Of a stretch of DNA of 40,562 nt, positions 32,293 to 40,414 are shown piece after piece. Source of the DNA: Deltaproteobacteria bacterium. Its GTDB lineage: Bacteria > Desulfobacterota > Binatia > UBA9968. Position numbers and translations under genes: made by a program. The DNA lies in the NCBI GenBank assembly GCA_009692615.1, contig SHYW01000039.1, forward strand, positions 1 through 40,562, written 5' to 3'. Position 1 is the stretch's first letter; every line of letters begins with the position of its first letter. The notes under the pieces were generated by a model. The model did no database searches. It saw nothing but the letters and a program-made list of their open reading frames with translations, and had not been told where the DNA came from.

Positions 32293-33369
32293 TCAAGCGC
32301 TCAGCCCGGCCAATATCTCGCTGGGCGAAAGTAAATGAAAGCGCGTCTTGCCGATGCCGTCGCACATGACGAATTTAATTTTGCCGGCGGCCGCTTTCTT
32401 GTCGACTTCCATGGCTTGGATCAACCTCGGCATGGAAACCGTGCTGGGAATTTCGCTCGGCAAGCCGGCATGCTTGATGAGTGCAACAATGCGCTCGAAG
32501 CTTTGCCGATCGCAGAAACCTTGGCGCTGGGACAGCGCCGCCGCCTTGACCATGCCGACGCCGATCGCTTCGCCGTGGAGAAACTCCGTGTAATGAGTGA
32601 CCGCTTCGAGGGCGTGGCCGATGGTGTGGCCAAAGTTGAGCACGGCGCGGTAGTCCTCTTCGCGCTCGTCCGCTTCGACCACTCGGGCCTTGATCGCACA
32701 GGAAGTCGCGATGGTTTGAATCAGCAAGTCGCGGTCCAGCTGCACCAATTTTCCGATCTGGCTTTCGAGCAATGCGAACAACGCCGGATCTTCGATCACG
32801 CCATACTTGATCACTTCGGCTAAACCGGCGATCAATTCGCGTCGCGACAAAGTGCTAAGCGCGTCGACGTCGATCAAGACCAATCTCGGCTGATAGAAAG
32901 CGCCGATCAGATTTTTACCATCGGAGTGATTGACGCCGGTCTTGCCGCCGACGCTGGAATCCACCTGCGCTAACAGCGTCGTCGGCACTTGGACGTAAGG
33001 CACGCCGCGCAAGTAAGTCGCCGCGGCGAACCCTGCAAGATCGCCGACCACGCCGCCGCCCAGTGCCAGTACGCAGGACTTGCGCTCGAAGCGCTCGGCG
33101 ATCAAGCGGTCGAAGATGATTTGCAGGGTGTGAAGATTTTTGTGCTCTTCGCCGTCGGGTAAGAGAATCGGCACGGCGGTAAATCCCGATTGAGTCAGCG
33201 CCTTGACCATGCCGTCCAAGTAAAGCGGCGCAATCGTGGAGTTGGTCACGACCGCGACTTTGCCGCGCATTCCCGCCTGAGCAAGCAATTCGCCGGCACA
33301 CGGTAAAATGCCCGCGCCGATATGGATCGGATAAGAGCGCGCGCCGAGATTGACGTTTAATGTTTGCAT
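32293..33369 (-). CDS. aroB: 3-dehydroquinate synthase
   Basis: 358 aa cytoplasmic enzyme forming 3-dehydroquinate from DAHP, with NAD+ and a divalent metal. Readable landmarks: DGEEHKNLHT, the glycine-rich ALGGGVVGDLAGFAA, the VPTTLLAQVDSSVGGKTGVN segment, KNLIGAFYQP, and the metal-binding FGHTIGHALE and LHGEAIGVGM. Length is normal. It lies 4 nt after aroK, the order found in many proteobacteria beside pilMNOPQ. No separate promoter seen. Confidence 0.96.
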   Translation of the reverse strand: MQTLNVNLGARSYPIHIGAGILPCAGELLAQAGMRGKVAVVTNSTIAPLYLDGMVKALTQSGFTAVPILLPDGEEHKNLHTLQIIFDRLIAERFERKSCVLALGGGVVGDLAGFAAATYLRGVPYVQVPTTLLAQVDSSVGGKTGVNHSDGKNLIGAFYQPRLVLIDVDALSTLSRRELIAGLAEVIKYGVIEDPALFALLESQIGKLVQLDRDLLIQTIATSCAIKARVVEADEREEDYRAVLNFGHTIGHALEAVTHYTEFLHGEAIGVGMVKAAALSQRQGFCDRQSFERIVALIKHAGLPSEIPSTVSMPRLIQAMEVDKKAAAGKIKFVMCDGIGKTRFHLLSPSEILAGLSA

Positions 33370-33373
33370 AAAA

Positions 33374-33898
33374 CTATTCGCCGGTTTGGATCAGCGCGAT
33401 AATCTTGTCGACCACTTCGTTCAAAGTCAATTGATCCGTTGCGATCGTTACATGGGCCTGGGCGTAGCGCGCCTGGCGCGCTTGAAACAGTTCTTCGATA
33501 CGCTCGCGCCGGTTGGCGCCCTTCAACAAGGGACGGCTCGCGCCGTTGCCGACCCGGCGCAGGATCGTGTCGGTGGCAGCTCCCAAGCAAACCAGCAAAG
33601 ACTTTTCTCGCAACCAAGCGAGATTTTCATCATCGAGCACGACGCCGCCGCCGGTGGCGATCACTTGGCCGGGCTCGGATAAAACTTGCGCCAGGGTCTG
33701 TTTTTCACACTGGCGAAAATAATCCTCGCCCTTTTGCTTGAAGATCTCGCGCACTTTCATGCTTTGATTTTTTTCAATCAGCCGGTCGAGGTCGACGAAA
33801 CGGCGGCGTAAACGCTTGGCGAGATTGCGGCCAACGGCGCTCTTGCCCACCGCCATGAAACCGATCAGCGCGATGTTTTGAGTTGCAGCTAATGCCAA
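33374..33898 (-). CDS. aroK: Shikimate kinase
   Basis: 174 aa cytoplasmic kinase phosphorylating shikimate with ATP. Walker A is GFMAVGKS (residues 13-20), the shikimate-binding acids are in FVDLDRLIE, the glycine-rich IATGGGVVL holds the substrate loop, and a lid Arg lies in GASRPLLKGANRRERI. Typical length. 4 nt before aroB and 3 nt after aroC, so all three are translated in close coupling. Confidence 0.95.
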   Translation of the reverse strand: MALAATQNIALIGFMAVGKSAVGRNLAKRLRRRFVDLDRLIEKNQSMKVREIFKQKGEDYFRQCEKQTLAQVLSEPGQVIATGGGVVLDDENLAWLREKSLLVCLGAATDTILRRVGNGASRPLLKGANRRERIEELFQARQARYAQAHVTIATDQLTLNEVVDKIIALIQTGE

Positions 33899-33901
33899 CG
33901 G

Positions 33902-35098
33902 CTAATAGTTCTTGATCTGTTCGAGATAGTTTTCGTAGTTGCGGCGGATTTCGCGCAAGGAGTCGCCGCCAAACTTTTCTAAAAAAACCTTGGCGACTTC
34001 AAAGGCCACCACCGATTCGCCGACCACCGCGGCGGCCGGGGCGGCGCAGACATCCGAGCGCTCCACCGACGCGTCGGTCACTTGCTTCGTGCGCGTGTCC
34101 ACCGATTGCAAAGGACTCATGAGGGTCGAGATTGGCTTCATGGCGACCCGCACCACCAACGGCGACCCGTTGGTCATGCCGCCTTCGGTGCCGCCGGAAT
34201 TGTTGCTGCCGCGGTAAAATCCGGTGGGCACGATCCGCGGCGTGCCTTCGCCGACCATCTTGGCCGGATCGAAGAAAATTTCGTCATGCACCTGGGAGCC
34301 GCGCCGCTTCGCCATTTCGAAGCCGAGGCCGATCTCGACCCCTTTCATCGCTTGAATGCTCATCAGCGCCTGCGCCAAGCGGCCGTCGAGCTTGCGATCC
34401 CATTGGGTGTGCGAGCCCAATCCAGGCGGCAATCCGAGAGTGACGACTTCGAAAACTCCACCCAGCGTGTTGCCTTCTTTTTTGCACTCTTCGATGAGCG
34501 CGATCATTTTTTCTTCGGCGGCGCTATCGGCCGTGCGCACCGGCGATTCTTCGCTACGCTCGAAAGTTTCGGCGTAGGTCAGGCCGTCCAAATTCGCCGT
34601 GACATTGCCGATAGAGCGGATATAACCCATGACGCGAATGCCGAAGGGCGCGAGCAACTGTTTGGCGAAGGAACCCACCGCGGTGCGCGCCACGGTTTCG
34701 CGCGCGCTGGCGCGCTCGAGAATATCGCGAATATCGGCGCGGTCGTATTTGAGTACGCCGTTCAGATCGGCGTGGCCCGGTCGCGGTTTGGTCACGGCGA
34801 TCTTGTCGTCGCGGTCCGCGGCATTGGGCGACATTTTTTTCGTCCAATTTTTCCAGTCGCGGTTTTCGATGCCGAGAGCCACCGGCGACCCCATGGTCTC
34901 GCCCCAACGGATGCCGGAACGGATTTGCGCTTCGTCCTTTTCGATCAGCATACGCCCGCCGCGGCCATAGCCTTGCTGGCGGCGCCAGAGGTCGTGATTA
35001 ATTTTATCGATATCGAGAGGAAAACCGGCGGGCACCCCGTCGACGATCATGGTCAGGCAGGGGCCGTGGGATTCGCCGGCCGTAACATAGCGCAACAT
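33902..35098 (-). CDS. aroC: Chorismate synthase
   Basis: 398 aa, FMN-dependent enzyme making chorismate from EPSP. Signatures are present: GESHGPCLTMIVDGVPAG at the N-terminus, RRQQGYGRGGRM, RPGHADLNG, and RASARETVARTAVGS. The C-terminal KPISTLMSPLQSVDTRT and the Arg-Ser motif (VERSDVCAAPAA) are also standard. The length and composition match Actinobacteria/Firmicutes-type long AroC as well as deltaproteobacterial forms. It begins 32 nt after the pilQ stop. Confidence 0.96.
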   Translation of the reverse strand: MLRYVTAGESHGPCLTMIVDGVPAGFPLDIDKINHDLWRRQQGYGRGGRMLIEKDEAQIRSGIRWGETMGSPVALGIENRDWKNWTKKMSPNAADRDDKIAVTKPRPGHADLNGVLKYDRADIRDILERASARETVARTAVGSFAKQLLAPFGIRVMGYIRSIGNVTANLDGLTYAETFERSEESPVRTADSAAEEKMIALIEECKKEGNTLGGVFEVVTLGLPPGLGSHTQWDRKLDGRLAQALMSIQAMKGVEIGLGFEMAKRRGSQVHDEIFFDPAKMVGEGTPRIVPTGFYRGSNNSGGTEGGMTNGSPLVVRVAMKPISTLMSPLQSVDTRTKQVTDASVERSDVCAAPAAAVVGESVVAFEVAKVFLEKFGGDSLREIRRNYENYLEQIKNY

Positions 35099-35130
35099 GG
35101 GCGCACTTTACCTGATTCGTTTTCGAGAGG

Positions 35131-36384
35131 CTAGGGCCTGAGAATCGTCTGCTGCGCCACTGGACCCTCGGTTTGTTTCATCTGGTCGCGCCAAATCTGC
35201 TCGGCGTTGGGCAAGTTTTCCGCGCCCGCCGCCATGATCCGCGGCGTGATGAAAATCACTAGTTCTTCGAAATCCTTTTGCCAGGAAGATTTCTTGAATA
35301 GCCAGCCGAGGGCGGGGATGTCTTTTAGATAAGGAATACCGTTCTCGGAGTTTGAACCGGTGTCTTTCATAATCCCACCGAGCACAACGGTCTCGCCATC
35401 TTTGACCAGGACATTGACCTTGGCTTCGCGAGTATTTTCTTGCGGGATACCGTCGACGGTCTTGCCGAAATCGAGGGTGCTCGATTTAGCGCTGATGTTG
35501 AGCAAGATAAAGCCGTCGGCGGAAACCTGCGGCGTCACCTTGAGGGTAATGCCAGCGCGAATTTCCCGCAGCGCTCCCGCTTCGCCAACGGTGGCGGCGG
35601 AAGTACGTATGCGGACGATGTTCGCGCTTTCGATCATCGATTCGACGTTGTTCAACGTCACCACCGACGGGCGCGAAATAATTTTCACGTTGCCCTCGGC
35701 TTCAGCCGCCGAAAGCACGCTGGTGATGTTGTTGCCGAAATAGCCGAAGCGAAAACCCTGAGTCGGAATCACCAATTGATTGACCGTCGGCGTCGGCTGA
35801 GGACCGCCATTGAACGGCGGATTGGCGATGAAGCGATCGCTGGTACGCACCCGGCCGTTATTGAACAGCGACTCCATTTCAATGCCTAATGAACGGGTAA
35901 ACGTCGGCGTGGTTTCGATGAGATTGGATTCGATGAGCACCTGAGGTGTGCGGGTATCGAGCCGACCGATTAAGTTCTGAACATCCTCAACGCTCGCTTT
36001 GATGTCACGAACGATCAGCGTGTTAGTGCGCTGGTCCGCTTCCACTTTGCCGCGCGGACTGAGCAACGACTTGACCTTTTCGACGAGATCTTTGTCGGTG
36101 GTGGTATCGCGCTGGCCTTTCATGACCTTGGCATAGTTGACGGTCAAGTAAGCGGTCTGCAGCGGCTCGAGATTTTCTTCCGATTTCTTCGCCGCGGCGA
36201 GATTGTCGCGCTCGGTTTTCAATCGTCCCGCCGTGGAGATGCGGATGACGTTGCCCGTCTCGTCCTTACCCAAACCATTGGTATCGATGATCACGTCCAT
36301 CGCCTGATCCCAAGGAACTTCGATCAAGCGCACGGTGACTTTGCGATTGACGTCGTCAGTGACAACGATATTTTTACCGCTCAC
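35131..36384 (-). CDS. pilQ: PilQ secretin C-terminal fragment
   Basis: 417 aa read from a GTG at 36384, which is really an internal codon (the same frame stays open upstream as KDADIKNVFRLLGEVSGKN). It contains the STN/secretin N0-N1 part (VTDDVNRKVTVRLIEVPWDQAMD), a secretin N domain (AYLTVNYAKV, then NTLIVRDIKASVEDV), and the secretin barrel ending in VLVKDGETVVLGGIMKDT and ELVIFITPRIM. This is the outer-membrane pore of the type IV pilus. See the whole-locus entry: the AMIN part is out of frame by one base at the A-run 36440-36446. Confidence 0.88.
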   Translation of the reverse strand: MSGKNIVVTDDVNRKVTVRLIEVPWDQAMDVIIDTNGLGKDETGNVIRISTAGRLKTERDNLAAAKKSEENLEPLQTAYLTVNYAKVMKGQRDTTTDKDLVEKVKSLLSPRGKVEADQRTNTLIVRDIKASVEDVQNLIGRLDTRTPQVLIESNLIETTPTFTRSLGIEMESLFNNGRVRTSDRFIANPPFNGGPQPTPTVNQLVIPTQGFRFGYFGNNITSVLSAAEAEGNVKIISRPSVVTLNNVESMIESANIVRIRTSAATVGEAGALREIRAGITLKVTPQVSADGFILLNISAKSSTLDFGKTVDGIPQENTREAKVNVLVKDGETVVLGGIMKDTGSNSENGIPYLKDIPALGWLFKKSSWQKDFEELVIFITPRIMAAGAENLPNAEQIWRDQMKQTEGPVAQQTILRP

Positions 36385-37019
36385 TTCGCCGAGTAGACGA
36401 AAAACATTCTTGATATCGGCATCTTTGAATTCGAGGGAATTTTTTTGGCGCTGTATCTCGTGTCCGCGCCGATCACTCTATCGCTGCCCAAGGGTTGCGC
36501 CGCCGACCTCTTAGTCGGCGCGGCCGCTGCGGCAGCCGTTGCCGTCGTTTCGGGCGTACGAATATCGATGCGCGCCCCGCCGCGCACCAGAGTCACGTCT
36601 TTTTTTGTCGAGAAGCTCGGGTTGACGGGACCGACTACCAGGCGAATGCCATTATCTTCGGGCACCACCGTGTAGGCGGGCACAGTGGCAGCAGCCGCAT
36701 CGATGGTCACGCGGACGCTGCCATCAAGGTTAGTCAGGCGTAATGTCGACAGCCAATGGGTGTCGATCCGGTAACTGAGCGTCTGCGCCGAGCGATTGGC
36801 GCTGTTAAAAATATCGATAACGATGCGTGCCGGTGTGGGTAATGGAAAGTGGCGAAACTCCTTTACCGGCTGGGAGAATTTCAAGAACACGCTGGTTTGC
36901 CCCTGGTCTTCGCGCACCGACAAATCTTGCAGCGTCAGCTCGGCACCGGCGGGGTTGGCTTTGCTATCACTGGCGGGCTGCGCCGCCGCTGACTTCTCTA
37001 CCGGCGCCTTGGCGACCAT
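36381..37019 (-). CDS. pilQ: PilQ AMIN-domain fragment, frameshifted
   Basis: 212 aa in a different frame from both its neighbours. It carries the AMIN domain that anchors PilQ to peptidoglycan (LTLQDLSVREDQGQTSVFLKF, then FPLPTPARIVIDIFNS and HWLSTLRLTN), and an Ala/Thr linker. The last ~15 residues (IPSNSKMPISRMFFVYSAK) are out-of-frame translation: with one more A in the run at 36440-36446 the text becomes KKNSLEFKDADIKNVFRLL, as in other PilQ proteins. ATG 37019 has no signal peptide and no good ribosome binding site, so it is not the true start. Confidence 0.8.
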   Translation of the reverse strand: MVAKAPVEKSAAAQPASDSKANPAGAELTLQDLSVREDQGQTSVFLKFSQPVKEFRHFPLPTPARIVIDIFNSANRSAQTLSYRIDTHWLSTLRLTNLDGSVRVTIDAAAATVPAYTVVPEDNGIRLVVGPVNPSFSTKKDVTLVRGGARIDIRTPETTATAAAAAAPTKRSAAQPLGSDRVIGADTRYSAKKIPSNSKMPISRMFFVYSAK

Positions 37020-37169
37020 ATTCTTTATCCGGGTTCACCACGCAAGCGCTCAAGCTTAACGACAAAAAAGCCATGATCGCAGGCAAAGCCCGTGCTTGGC
37101 GCCGTGGCGCCAAACCGGCAAGGCTGCCATCGACATTTGCTACACCGATTGTCCGCTGTGACATTTTCA

Positions 37170-37796
37170 TCACTCCGTTGCGAGCCCCATGCTCACGTCA
37201 TGTTTTTTTCGATTGCCATAAATATCGTTGCCAAACTCTTCCACGACAATTTGGTTGCGATGAATCGCTTTAACCTTGCCATCGTTGTTGCCAATCGGCG
37301 TGCCCACTTTGACGACGTAGCCGAGGCCAGCGCCATCTTCCACCATCGCTCGTGGGTCTTTAATGTCCCAGACGATGCCAACTAACTTCAGTTGCGATAA
37401 ATCGAGCTGCTCGAGGGGCGAGAGATTTTCGCGCGCCCGGGTGTTCACCTTGGCCCGCAGTGTCAGTGGACGGAACGGATCGCGCATGCCGTCCTTCACT
37501 ACCGGCGCCGGCGTCGTCCCTTGGGGGTTTTTTTTCGGCAGCTCTAAATCGACGCGCTCGCCTTTAGTAGTTTCGCTTTTCGCCTTGGCGCCCAACGTTT
37601 CTTTTAGTTTATTCTTTGCCGCGTCGCGCAGGCCCTGCAGCGATTTACCGATGCTCGCCGGCGTATCGTTGAATTTATCCACCGCATCTTTGGCTTTCTG
37701 CGACGGCATCGGGTCGGACTGCTGGGCCCGCAGCGTTGCACTGGCCGACAACCCACAGCCCAGCAGCAAAATTGATAACAGCTTCAGCCCACGCAT
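37170..37796 (-). CDS. pilP: Type IV pilus alignment lipoprotein PilP
   Basis: 208 aa. N-terminus has a hydrophobic segment with a possible lipobox (LLLGC, C14). The first ~110 residues are low in structure and charged; the C-terminal ~95 hold the beta-sandwich PilP fold (MRDPFRPL, then LEQLDLSQLKLVGIVWD, GYVVKVGTPIGNNDGKVKAI). PilP links the PilM-PilN-PilO inner-membrane platform to the secretin PilQ. It follows pilO by 6 nt; its stop overlaps the real pilQ start. The DPFRPL box and L-x-L-x-G-I-V-W motif are diagnostic. Confidence 0.9.
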   Translation of the reverse strand: MRGLKLLSILLLGCGLSASATLRAQQSDPMPSQKAKDAVDKFNDTPASIGKSLQGLRDAAKNKLKETLGAKAKSETTKGERVDLELPKKNPQGTTPAPVVKDGMRDPFRPLTLRAKVNTRARENLSPLEQLDLSQLKLVGIVWDIKDPRAMVEDGAGLGYVVKVGTPIGNNDGKVKAIHRNQIVVEEFGNDIYGNRKKHDVSMGLATE

Positions 37797-37802
37797 CTGA
37801 TT

Positions 37803-38426
37803 TTACTTCTTGCCCTTCGCAGCTTTCGCCTTGGCTTCGGCGACTTTCTTTCTTTCGGCGTCGCTAAGAAATCGGAACGCCGTGGCCACGCTGGTGGTTT
37901 CCAAAATCACACCATCGCCGGCAATGGTCGGGTTCTTGAAACCGATGCTGTCGATGTTGATCAAACGATTGAGCCGGCCAACCTCATCGAAGAAGCTGAC
38001 GGTATTATGAAACCTGCCCTTGACCGTAATATCGACCGGCACTTCAGCGTAAAACTCCTGAAAGGTTTCCGCGCGCGGGCGAAACAACAGCACATCGAGA
38101 CCGGCTTGCTGCGCCTTGGCGGAGATGCTCGTCAGCAACAGCGCCATCTGCTTGTCGTTAGGCAATTGCGCCAAGGCCTTTTTCAGTTCCATGTCCAATT
38201 GCTTGAGATCGCGCTGCAGGCGCGGCAAGTTTGCCGCCTTTTGCTGTTTTACGGTTTTTTCATTGCGGGCGATTTCAACGCTATCGGCGAGCTTGGCCAC
38301 TTCATCGGAGCGCGGGCTATAAATGAAACTGTAATAGAGCGCGCCGAGCAAAATAATCGCCGCCGCCAGGATACCGATGCGCTGAATCCTCGGCCGCTCT
38401 AGTAAATTGTCGAGCAGCTGGTTCAA
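37803..38426 (-). CDS. pilO: Type IV pilus alignment protein PilO
   Basis: 207 aa. One transmembrane helix (residues ~17-36, IGILAAAIILLGALYYSF), a coiled coil (about 45-95), and a ferredoxin-like periplasmic domain with PNDKQMALLLTSISAKAQQAG and the VDITVKGRFHNTVSFFDEVGRL segment typical of PilO. It dimerises with PilN. Start ATGA overlaps the pilN stop by 4 nt. The C-terminal Lys/Ala tail (EAKAKAAKGKK) is short and charged. Confidence 0.92.
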   Translation of the reverse strand: MNQLLDNLLERPRIQRIGILAAAIILLGALYYSFIYSPRSDEVAKLADSVEIARNEKTVKQQKAANLPRLQRDLKQLDMELKKALAQLPNDKQMALLLTSISAKAQQAGLDVLLFRPRAETFQEFYAEVPVDITVKGRFHNTVSFFDEVGRLNRLINIDSIGFKNPTIAGDGVILETTSVATAFRFLSDAERKKVAEAKAKAAKGKK

Positions 38427-39037
38427 CCCTTTTTCTCCTCTTTTTTAACCGCCGGCGCTTTGGCTTTTGTCGCAGGCTCGGGAACGGGTTCATCGGGTTG
38501 ATATAACACGCCGGCCTTGATGGCGAATTTTTGATAGCCGACGGACGTGCCCGCGCCTTGGGTGGTTTCCACCAGCTCGACGGTTTTGAAATGCTTCGAC
38601 GCTTCCAAGCCGGAAATAAAATCGGCAACGGTCTTGTTGTCAATTGCCAGGCCATTAAGCGTGACGTTGCCGCCGGTTTCTTTGAGTTCGGTCAACCACA
38701 ATGTCGCCGGCGTCGCCTGGGCGAGATTCTCCATCACCAATACCGGACCGCTTTTTTTCTTATTGAGATCGGCGATGATTTTGTTCTTGCCGCGCAGATC
38801 CTTGATCTTGTTTTGCAAGTCGCCCACTTCTTTGACTTTCACGTTGAGCGTTTGCAGCTCGTTGCGCAGTGTCGCGAGCTCAGTTTCCAGGGAATTCAGC
38901 TGAAACATTTGATAAATATGAACGGCGATAATTGCGACGATTCCACAAGCCAAAACCGTTCCACCGATAATAATCTCCCGGCGCCGGTTGACTTCGGCAG
39001 CGAGTTGCTTGAAGGGCAGTAAATTGATTTTTATCAT
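38423..39037 (-). CDS. pilN: Type IV pilus assembly protein PilN
   Basis: 204 aa. It begins MIKINLLPFK, the conserved cytoplasmic tail that binds PilM, then a transmembrane helix (~23-42, IIIGGTVLACGIVAIIAV), a coiled coil (about 50-90) and a ferredoxin-like domain (WLTELKETGGNVTLNGLAID; FISGLEASKHFKTVEL). The last ~45 residues are an Ala/Pro/Lys-rich tail, slightly longer than usual. Overlaps pilM by 4 nt (ATGA) and pilO by 4 nt. Confidence 0.92.
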   Translation of the reverse strand: MIKINLLPFKQLAAEVNRRREIIIGGTVLACGIVAIIAVHIYQMFQLNSLETELATLRNELQTLNVKVKEVGDLQNKIKDLRGKNKIIADLNKKKSGPVLVMENLAQATPATLWLTELKETGGNVTLNGLAIDNKTVADFISGLEASKHFKTVELVETTQGAGTSVGYQKFAIKAGVLYQPDEPVPEPATKAKAPAVKKEEKKG

Positions 39038-40134
39038 CGATCTCCCGGTCGTCGGATCGACAATCCCGCAGCCACGGCAAAACTCGGTGCGCCTTCGAGT
39101 AAAAACTCGCGCTCGATGTTTTTGCTGACGGTGAAGCTACGAAACGGCTCACTCAGCCTCGCCGGCACCCCGAGGCGCTCCTCAATCACGGTGCGCAAAC
39201 CTGTTAGCTTTGCGCCACCGTCGCTGAGATAGATCAATTTAAGCCCATCGCCCTCTTCGGAGGCCACCGCACCATAGAGACTCACGGTGCGGCGAATTTC
39301 CTCGGCCAACTCCTCAGCAGTCGGCCGCACCAATGCGGCCAGATCCAATCCCTGGGCTTCCTCCGACCGACCCGTCATCTTGAAATTCTCCGCCGCGGCC
39401 AAGGACAAATTAGCCTGGGCCGCCAACGACTCGCTAAAGTAAGCGCCGCCGAAAGAAAGATCGCCGGTGAAAATAGATACACCATTTTGCAGCAGACTGA
39501 TGCTCGTGTTCTGCGCGCCGATATGGATCAACCCCACCATGCCGCGAGTTGTCTCGGCAGCATAGTTGGTCTCGAACATATTTTCCAAGGCAAAATAATC
39601 GACATGCATCACCGCCGGTTCCAGACCGGCCTCTTCGATGGCATCGGTATAGCTGTTGACGATCTCTTTTTTCACCGCCACCAACAGCACGTCCATCTTG
39701 TTGCCATCTTCGGTTTTGCTGAGAATCTGATAATCGAGATTGACGTTTTCGAGATTTTCCGGGATGACATTCTGCGCTTCAAATTCGATATTCGCTTCGA
39801 GCTCGGCCTGTTCCTGAACCGGCATCTGAACTTTTTTCATGATCACGGCCCGGCCGGGCACTGCGGAGATAACATTTTTCGCGCTGACGCCGGATTCCCG
39901 GATCAACGCACGAATCGCTTCAGCCACCGATTTGGTATCGACAACCATGTTGTTTTGGATGGCATTTTCCGGCAGCGGCGCTGACGCTAGCTTTACAACC
40001 AGGTAACCATTGCGATCCACCACCGATTCGACCAGCTTGATCGAGCTTGAGCCGATATCGAGGGCAACGTAGCCGTCGTTGCTACCCAGTGATTTAAAAA
40101 ACCCGAGGTTAAAGTTTTTCCAAAAAGGTGCCAT
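39034..40134 (-). CDS. pilM: Type IV pilus assembly protein PilM
   Basis: 366 aa, actin-like ATPase (FtsA/SHS2 fold) of the cytoplasmic pilus ring. It has the nucleotide-binding phosphate-1 motif VALDIGSSSIKLVE at the N-terminus and the second phosphate motif VGLIHIGAQNTSISLL, then the adenosine-binding LIYLSDGGAKLTGL. It recruits PilN and the motor ATPases. Start ATG 40134 is 3 nt after the XRE gene stop; its end overlaps pilN. Typical length for PilM. Confidence 0.95.
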   Translation of the reverse strand: MAPFWKNFNLGFFKSLGSNDGYVALDIGSSSIKLVESVVDRNGYLVVKLASAPLPENAIQNNMVVDTKSVAEAIRALIRESGVSAKNVISAVPGRAVIMKKVQMPVQEQAELEANIEFEAQNVIPENLENVNLDYQILSKTEDGNKMDVLLVAVKKEIVNSYTDAIEEAGLEPAVMHVDYFALENMFETNYAAETTRGMVGLIHIGAQNTSISLLQNGVSIFTGDLSFGGAYFSESLAAQANLSLAAAENFKMTGRSEEAQGLDLAALVRPTAEELAEEIRRTVSLYGAVASEEGDGLKLIYLSDGGAKLTGLRTVIEERLGVPARLSEPFRSFTVSKNIEREFLLEGAPSFAVAAGLSIRRPGDR

Positions 40135-40137
40135 GGA

Positions 40138-40338
40138 TTATTGCTTGAAAAGAGTGTGCTTTTGCTCGATGGACAGACCTAAGGCTAATAAGATCTTGCG
40201 CTTGGTCGCCATGCGGCAATCCTTGCCCATTTCAATTCGTTGAAGCGTCAAAGGCGATATTCCCGCCAAACGGGCCAATTCAGATTTGCTCAACATCTTC
40301 GCCTCGCGGACTTTTTTAACGTTATTGAGCTGATCCAT
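40138..40338 (-). CDS. Small XRE-family helix-turn-helix regulator
   Basis: 66 aa from ATG 40338 (a GTG one codon earlier is the alternative). Nearly all is a Cro/C1-type HTH: VREAKMLSKSELARLAGISP then LQRIEMGKDCRMATKRKILLALGL. It sits 3 nt ahead of pilM, so it is translated with the pilus genes and may regulate the operon itself. HTH-only proteins of this size usually bind as dimers. No signal or membrane segment. No partner toxin gene. Confidence 0.8.
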   Translation of the reverse strand: MDQLNNVKKVREAKMLSKSELARLAGISPLTLQRIEMGKDCRMATKRKILLALGLSIEQKHTLFKQ

Positions 40339-40341
40339 CAC

Positions 40342-40414
40342 TGCTGCCCCTCAATAAAATAGCGGACTAAAATTCCGGTAGTTTTGGATTACCGAATCGA
40401 TATCCTTTAGTCAA
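40342..40414 (-). promoter_or_regulatory. Upstream region of the pil-aro operon
   Basis: On the minus strand TTGACT (40409-40414) is followed after 17 bases by TAATCC, a poor -10. The -35 abuts the IS-like element. Promoter assignment is weak. Confidence 0.3.

Larger units (their letters stand above)
35131..37170 (-). pseudogene. pilQ: Type IV pilus secretin PilQ, two frameshifts (whole locus)
   Basis: Whole pilQ: a start at 37170 overlaps the pilP stop (TGATG) with GGAG upstream and encodes a lipoprotein-type leader ending SLSAC. One frame change near 37025 (one base too many, or two too few) is needed to enter the AMIN frame, and another at 36440-36446 (one base too few) to enter the secretin frame, so leader and secretin are in the same frame. 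All three parts are otherwise stop-free and well conserved, ~680 aa in all. Either recent inactivation, sequence errors, or slippage. Confidence 0.75.

Noticed and set aside
34082-35134. 350-codon open frame on the plus strand opposite aroC
   Set aside because: aroC on the minus strand is complete with all signatures; the antisense frame has no recognisable domain and is a by-product of GC-rich codon use.
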